The position numbers and the translations under genes are program-made. A DNA stretch of 9,961 nt, taken from Ruminococcaceae bacterium UBA5408 (GTDB taxonomy: Bacteria; Bacillota; Clostridia; Oscillospirales; Acutalibacteraceae). The notes beneath the pieces were generated by a model that saw only the letters and a list, made by a program, of their open reading frames with translations, ran no database searches and was not told where the DNA came from. Each line of letters opens with the position of its first letter. The stretch's first letter is position 1. Location of the stretch: contig DHNU01000052.1 of NCBI GenBank assembly GCA_002407645.1, positions 19,329-29,289 of the forward strand. Reading direction: 5' to 3'. Positions 6,649 to 9,961 of this stretch are shown here, piece after piece.

Positions 6649-6810
6649 TATTGAATGTTAGGATTCTCACCCCATGCCCCATCCCGCATAATGAGTTTAG
6701 CAAAGAAACAAGCTGTTGCTTTATGCACAGGGGAAAAAAAGGCAGCTGATTATTTAAATAATCAGGCTGAATGGAAGTGGTTAGGGGCAGGTTTTAAATA
6801 TTAATTTACC
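6649..6810 (+). repeat. Diverged short repeat, right copy (fuller version)
   Basis: This about 162-nt segment is the inverted counterpart of 4980-5086. It starts near TATTGAATGTT, contains the C-rich box at 6667-6685 and ends in the shared TTAAATATTAATTTACC (6794-6810). It carries about 50 nt (roughly 6717-6771) missing from the left copy, including a perfect 20-nt palindrome at 6746-6765. No transposase, clear terminal inverted repeats or target duplication were found, so its mode of spread is unknown. Confidence 0.75.
6655..6804 (+). CDS. Possible 49-aa small protein inside the right repeat copy
   Basis: An ATG at 6655 opens a frame of 49 codons ending at TAA 6802-6804; an internal ATG at 6691 would give 37 aa. 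The peptide begins MLGFSPHAPSRIMSLAKK and ends EWKWLGAGFKY, is basic, has one cysteine and no membrane segment. In its favour, the left repeat copy keeps the same start and the same R-I-x-S-L-A segment, with a 6-nt indel that preserves frame between them, and also reads W-x-x-LG...KY-stop at its 3' end. Against it, there is no ribosome binding site, most base differences between the copies change amino acids, and the left copy is broken. I do not recognise the peptide. It may be a real small protein, a gene fragment, or a chance frame in a repeat. Confidence 0.3.
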   Translation: MLGFSPHAPSRIMSLAKKQAVALCTGEKKAADYLNNQAEWKWLGAGFKY

Positions 6811-6834
6811 GGAGCAATTATTAAAGAGCCTTTT

Positions 6835-6875
6835 TATAAAAAATAAAGACGCTCCGTAATTACGAAAGCGTCTTT
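6835..6875 (-). terminator. Terminator of the pseudo-ATPase/YczE operon, possibly bidirectional
   Basis: AAAGACGCT (6845-6853) pairs with AGCGTCTTT (6867-6875), and an inner CGT/ACG pair extends the hairpin. On the minus strand it is followed by ATTTTTTAT, a good T tract, about 30 nt past the stop of the YczE-like gene. On the + strand GAATTTTT follows, so it may also end any transcript from the right repeat copy. Confidence 0.8.
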
Positions 6876-6905
6876 GAATTTTTAAATATCTAAAATAAAA
6901 TATTT

Positions 6906-7550
6906 TTACAGTGCTAAAGTTTTTACTTCCATTGGCATTATTTTTACAATTAAATGATTAAAGAGTTTTATAAGAGGCCCTATACAGAATGCGGTGATAA
7001 TAGTTCCGATACCTATTACAGAACCACAGGAGAACCCAACCAATACTGCTGCGACGTCACAAAATATTCTGCACCAGTGAAACTTAATATGCGTAAATTT
7101 TGACAACATAATTGCTATGCTGTCGTATGGGGAAACTCCTAAACTGGGATATATGTAAAGGGATACGGTAAAAGCCAAAACCACTACTCCGCAAATCATC
7201 ACTAAAACTCGAGTGACCATTGTGGGGTTACTCGGAAGAATTGTTTTTAGCACTCCGCTGAAGTAATCCACTAAAAATCCTATTGCAACCATATTTACTA
7301 TGGTTCCTATCCCAATAAGGTGGCGTGCTAAAAAGAAAGTGAAAATTAATACAACAGAGTTGAAAATCAACTGCCACGTACCAAAGCTTAAACCGATTAC
7401 ACTTGAAAGTCCCAAGTTAAGGCAGGTGCAGGGGTCAGTTCCTAAGTTGGCATATACACATAATGAAACTGCAAAGCCCATTATGAGAACGCCGATACAC
7501 ATCATGGTAATTCTTTTAAACAGAGTTTTATTCATTTTAGTATCTCGCAT
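6906..7550 (-). CDS. YczE/YitT-like integral membrane protein (COG2364-like)
   Basis: The product is 214 aa with about six hydrophobic segments and an internal duplication. LGTDP (36-40) through GIGTIVNMVAIGFLVDYF (80-97) is matched by LGVSP (137-141) through GIGTIITAFCIGPLIKLF (180-197), about 100 residues apart. This two-fold layout and the GTWQLIFN motif (57-64) are typical of the uncharacterised YczE family. No catalytic residues are evident; transport or export is a guess. Neither possible start, M1 at 7550 or M6 at 7535, has a convincing ribosome binding site. It begins 17 nt after the stop of the pseudo-ATPase gene, so translation may be coupled to that gene. A terminator follows directly. 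Confidence 0.8.
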   Translation of the reverse strand: MRDTKMNKTLFKRITMMCIGVLIMGFAVSLCVYANLGTDPCTCLNLGLSSVIGLSFGTWQLIFNSVVLIFTFFLARHLIGIGTIVNMVAIGFLVDYFSGVLKTILPSNPTMVTRVLVMICGVVVLAFTVSLYIYPSLGVSPYDSIAIMLSKFTHIKFHWCRIFCDVAAVLVGFSCGSVIGIGTIITAFCIGPLIKLFNHLIVKIMPMEVKTLAL

Positions 7551-7567
7551 TCTATTTTAATATTAAG

Positions 7568-9961
7568 TTAAGGCTTCCTAAGTTTTGGAACAAATGATAT
7601 TACCAAAGCCCAGAACAATTCATAAATCAAAAGCGCATTAGTTGAAAGCTGGCTGAAACCGGCGTATAGTGTGAAAACAGCAATTAAAAGAAAGCCTATG
7701 ATACAAGCTATATTTTGAAGTCCTATTGCAACCGAAATATTGCTGCTTTGGCGCACACATGCGGTTAAAAGCCGCATGAGAGCGGTAGGTCTGCCTTTTA
7801 TTGCCATATACGCCGGTGAATATTCTTTTGGCTCTTTTATTTCTGAATTGTAAATGTTTTCGAGATGTTCCGGAAGAATACGTACAGAGTTTACGTCAAG
7901 TCCGAAGCATTCGCTTATTAATTCAGGCGTAATGTTAGGGTCACATGTATGTAATATTAAACTGATACCGTTATTTTCCATGCGCCTAAGTTCCATTGCA
8001 CGGTTTCTATCGGAATTATAAGTTACGACAAACATTGCCACAAGGTCGCCGCCGGAGGCAAGATAAACTATTTTTTTGCCGCCACGGAGGTATTTGTCTT
8101 CGTAATCGTGCGACGGCGGTTCAATTCCGTGTGCTTTAAGAAGTTCACGGTTACCGACAAAAATCCTTTTACCGCCAACCCAGCCGGAAACACCTTTACC
8201 TTCTTCATAAATTGTTTTTTCAATTTTCGGGAGTATATCGTTCCCGCTTTTAATAATTTGGTCAAACATATCGCTGAGTGGTCCGCCTGTGGCATTTATA
8301 AGAGCTGTAGCGTCCATAATGGCTTCATCTATGCGTTGACCGGCAAATGCTTTTATATAGTTCAGTACAACGGTTCCTCTCGGGAATAAGTCCTTGGCAT
8401 CAATAACAATCGCGTTAACATCGCAAAAATGCTCTATTGACGGATACCCTACAACCATTGCACCGCATCGGTAAGCAATGTTACATACATTGTTTATCAG
8501 TTTATTAACACTGAAAATATTAAATACCGGAATACAAATACATGAAGCTGCCGCAAAAACGGTTATTGCTTGTGAAATGTCTTTCCAAAGAATTAGGGAG
8601 ACTATACATAAAATAAGCGACATTATAAATCCGACAGGAGCATTAGTTTGTGCCGAGCGGTCGCTTGCATCGGAAGCATATGACAGGCGGAGAAAGTGTT
8701 TAAGAAAATTTGTTTTACTTTGATACGCAATTACCGGTGTTTCCATAACACAGCCCTTAGCCATTTGAAGAGCCGTATTATGGTCTTCGAAAATTTGAAC
8801 CGATTGTTTTTGGTCTGGTGCCGCTACAAAACGAAAGTTTTTGTCTATACGTTTTATCATATGTAGTTTTCCTGCTGAATTGAAAAATAACGCTATTACA
8901 GCAAGAACCGAATATAGGTGTAAATTCCCTTTTTCTACATTGTCAATTGAAAACATCAAAACTATATTTTGTATTAATACCGCAATAACGGCAATAGCCA
9001 CACCGCTGTCTGAATTTGCATTGAGTTTTAACATTCCTTTTATTCCGTTTAAAATAGCAGTGGCGCAAAACGCACCCGCAATTACTAAAAATATAATATT
9101 TAAAATCAAATAAGTTTTTGCATTTAAGGCAGTTTGAATTTCCTGCGGCAAAAATTTTATAAATTCCATCGTAATGCTAAGCGCTATTAAAAATGTCATA
9201 CAAATAGCTGTTACGGAAACTTTCAAATAAAGCTTTCGTATGTTTGAACTTAATGAATTAGAAATGGATGGAGCATCACCGGGGCGCAGATAATCGTCAA
9301 GTTCATCCTCTTCACCCGGAAGATTATCGCTTAAATCGTTTTCCTCTTCTTCCATACCGAATATATGAAAACGTTTCCTCTTTTTCGGTTTCGGCTCCGA
9401 ATATTCTTCGTCATTATCCTCTGTTTCCGAAATCAGTATTGGCTCAGGAGTACTTTCAGTTATATTTTCGTGACTTGACGTGCTGTTTTCCTTAGTGTTC
9501 CCATCAATAATTTCTTCTTCATCCGGTGGTTTTAGTGTTACAGCGGGTATATCCATTTTTTTAACGTTATCAAGCGGCGGATAGCTCTGCTGTGCCCAGT
9601 TAAGCATTTTATCCAAATTGTCAAGAAGAATTACGTGAAGCGGTTTACTGTTTATAGGATTATAATTTACAGCTTTTAATGAACGGGGAACCGGTTTTTC
9701 CGGTTCCCTTATTTGTGGCTTTAACGGCAGTTCCTCTTTTACCTGAGGAGTGATTACCGGATCTTTAACCGCCGACTGTGATGATTCGCACTGAATGAGC
9801 GGTGCGGTATCAGGCTGAAGCGGCGACGGTGGAGTTAAAGGCGGTGCCGAAGGCTGAGAAACAGGTTCAGTTATCGGCTGCTTAATTTCAGGTTCCGATA
9901 CGGGATTCGGCTGAATTTCAGGTTTGGATTGAGGTTCTGCGCTCGGTGTTGGTTCCGTCGG
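7568..9961 (-). CDS. P1B-type ATPase-like membrane protein lacking catalytic motifs (5' end outside window)
   Basis: The frame is open to the window edge, so at least 797 aa are visible and the true start lies beyond 9961; a TTG at 9616 is only an internal codon. Numbering from the edge, residues 1-240 are disordered-looking: first proline-rich (EP, QP and PP repeats), then acidic and basic. Four membrane segments follow (about 245-267, 283-308, 319-339, 347-361), then a short loop and two more (about 444-459, 463-482). The second of these carries CICIP (474-478) where metal pumps have CPC. The order then matches a P1B ATPase: a G(A/V)-like stretch after CICIP, IDAKDLF at D521 in place of DKTGTLT, a nucleotide-domain-like GKGVSGWVGGKRIFVGN (588-604), HTCDPNIT (671-678) in place of TGDN, and two final membrane segments. 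TGES and GDGxND are absent. It is probably an inactive relative that senses or scaffolds rather than pumps; ligand unknown. Confidence 0.75.
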   Translation of the reverse strand, partial: PTEPTPSAEPQSKPEIQPNPVSEPEIKQPITEPVSQPSAPPLTPPSPLQPDTAPLIQCESSQSAVKDPVITPQVKEELPLKPQIREPEKPVPRSLKAVNYNPINSKPLHVILLDNLDKMLNWAQQSYPPLDNVKKMDIPAVTLKPPDEEEIIDGNTKENSTSSHENITESTPEPILISETEDNDEEYSEPKPKKRKRFHIFGMEEEENDLSDNLPGEEDELDDYLRPGDAPSISNSLSSNIRKLYLKVSVTAICMTFLIALSITMEFIKFLPQEIQTALNAKTYLILNIIFLVIAGAFCATAILNGIKGMLKLNANSDSGVAIAVIAVLIQNIVLMFSIDNVEKGNLHLYSVLAVIALFFNSAGKLHMIKRIDKNFRFVAAPDQKQSVQIFEDHNTALQMAKGCVMETPVIAYQSKTNFLKHFLRLSYASDASDRSAQTNAPVGFIMSLILCIVSLILWKDISQAITVFAAASCICIPVFNIFSVNKLINNVCNIAYRCGAMVVGYPSIEHFCDVNAIVIDAKDLFPRGTVVLNYIKAFAGQRIDEAIMDATALINATGGPLSDMFDQIIKSGNDILPKIEKTIYEEGKGVSGWVGGKRIFVGNRELLKAHGIEPPSHDYEDKYLRGGKKIVYLASGGDLVAMFVVTYNSDRNRAMELRRMENNGISLILHTCDPNITPELISECFGLDVNSVRILPEHLENIYNSEIKEPKEYSPAYMAIKGRPTALMRLLTACVRQSSNISVAIGLQNIACIIGFLLIAVFTLYAGFSQLSTNALLIYELFWALVISFVPKLRKP

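Noticed and set aside
8108..9495. Plus-strand open frames opposite the pseudo-ATPase gene
   Set aside because: They overlap a long minus-strand frame with clear domain structure and show no family features of their own.
9686..9708. Perfect 9-bp hairpin (GGGAACCGG, 5-nt loop, CCGGTTCCC) that looks like a terminator stem
   Set aside because: It lies within the open pseudo-ATPase frame, lacks a T tract on the coding strand, and arises from repeated Pro and Glu codons (CCG, GAA).
7568..9961. Interpretation of the P-type ATPase-like gene as a pseudogene
   Set aside because: The frame is intact throughout, the membrane segments and the nucleotide-loop region are preserved, and only catalytic motifs are changed, which points to repurposing rather than decay.

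Overview
The window looks like chromosomal DNA of a low-GC Gram-positive anaerobe, most likely a gut-type member of class Clostridia (Oscillospirales-like). The signs are AT-rich intergenic DNA, strong AGGAGG-type ribosome binding sites, a NifU-like/GGGtGRT gene pair, a SigV/RsiV pair and a DUF4358 lipoprotein. This placement is inference from gene content. No rRNA, tRNA, CRISPR array, phage gene or transposase gene was seen.

Left part, + strand. Positions 58-86 hold a good housekeeping promoter. It drives a two-gene operon: a NifU-like iron-sulfur scaffold protein (140-832) and a GGGtGRT-family protein (862-1869), closed by a strong intrinsic terminator (1891-1931). After an AT-rich gap comes a four-gene operon (2127-4854): a membrane-anchored SGNH hydrolase, a DUF4358 lipoprotein, an ECF sigma factor of SigV type (TTG start) and its RsiV-like anti-sigma factor. 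A sequence resembling the ECF promoter consensus (TTAAAC, 17 nt, CGTCTAA) lies just upstream of the first gene. The operon may therefore be an autoregulated cell-envelope (lysozyme-type) stress module in which the SGNH protein and the lipoprotein are the effectors.

Middle part. A branched-chain amino acid transporter gene, brnQ (minus strand, GTG start), is bracketed by two diverged copies of one short repeat in inverted orientation (4980-5086 and 6649-6810). The right copy carries an open 49-codon frame. The left copy is shortened and broken.

Right part, minus strand. An operon enters from the right edge. Its first visible gene runs off the window (7568 to beyond 9961). It encodes a large membrane protein built like a P1B-type ATPase, but the phosphorylation, phosphatase and hinge motifs are degraded, and a long proline/acidic-rich N-terminal region precedes the membrane domain. 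It appears to be a catalytically dead pseudo-ATPase. A YczE/YitT-like membrane protein follows 17 nt downstream (6906-7550), and the operon ends at a hairpin terminator (6835-6875).

The items most worth following up are the pseudo-ATPase, the SGNH/DUF4358/SigV/RsiV operon with its candidate self-promoter, and the inverted repeat pair around brnQ.
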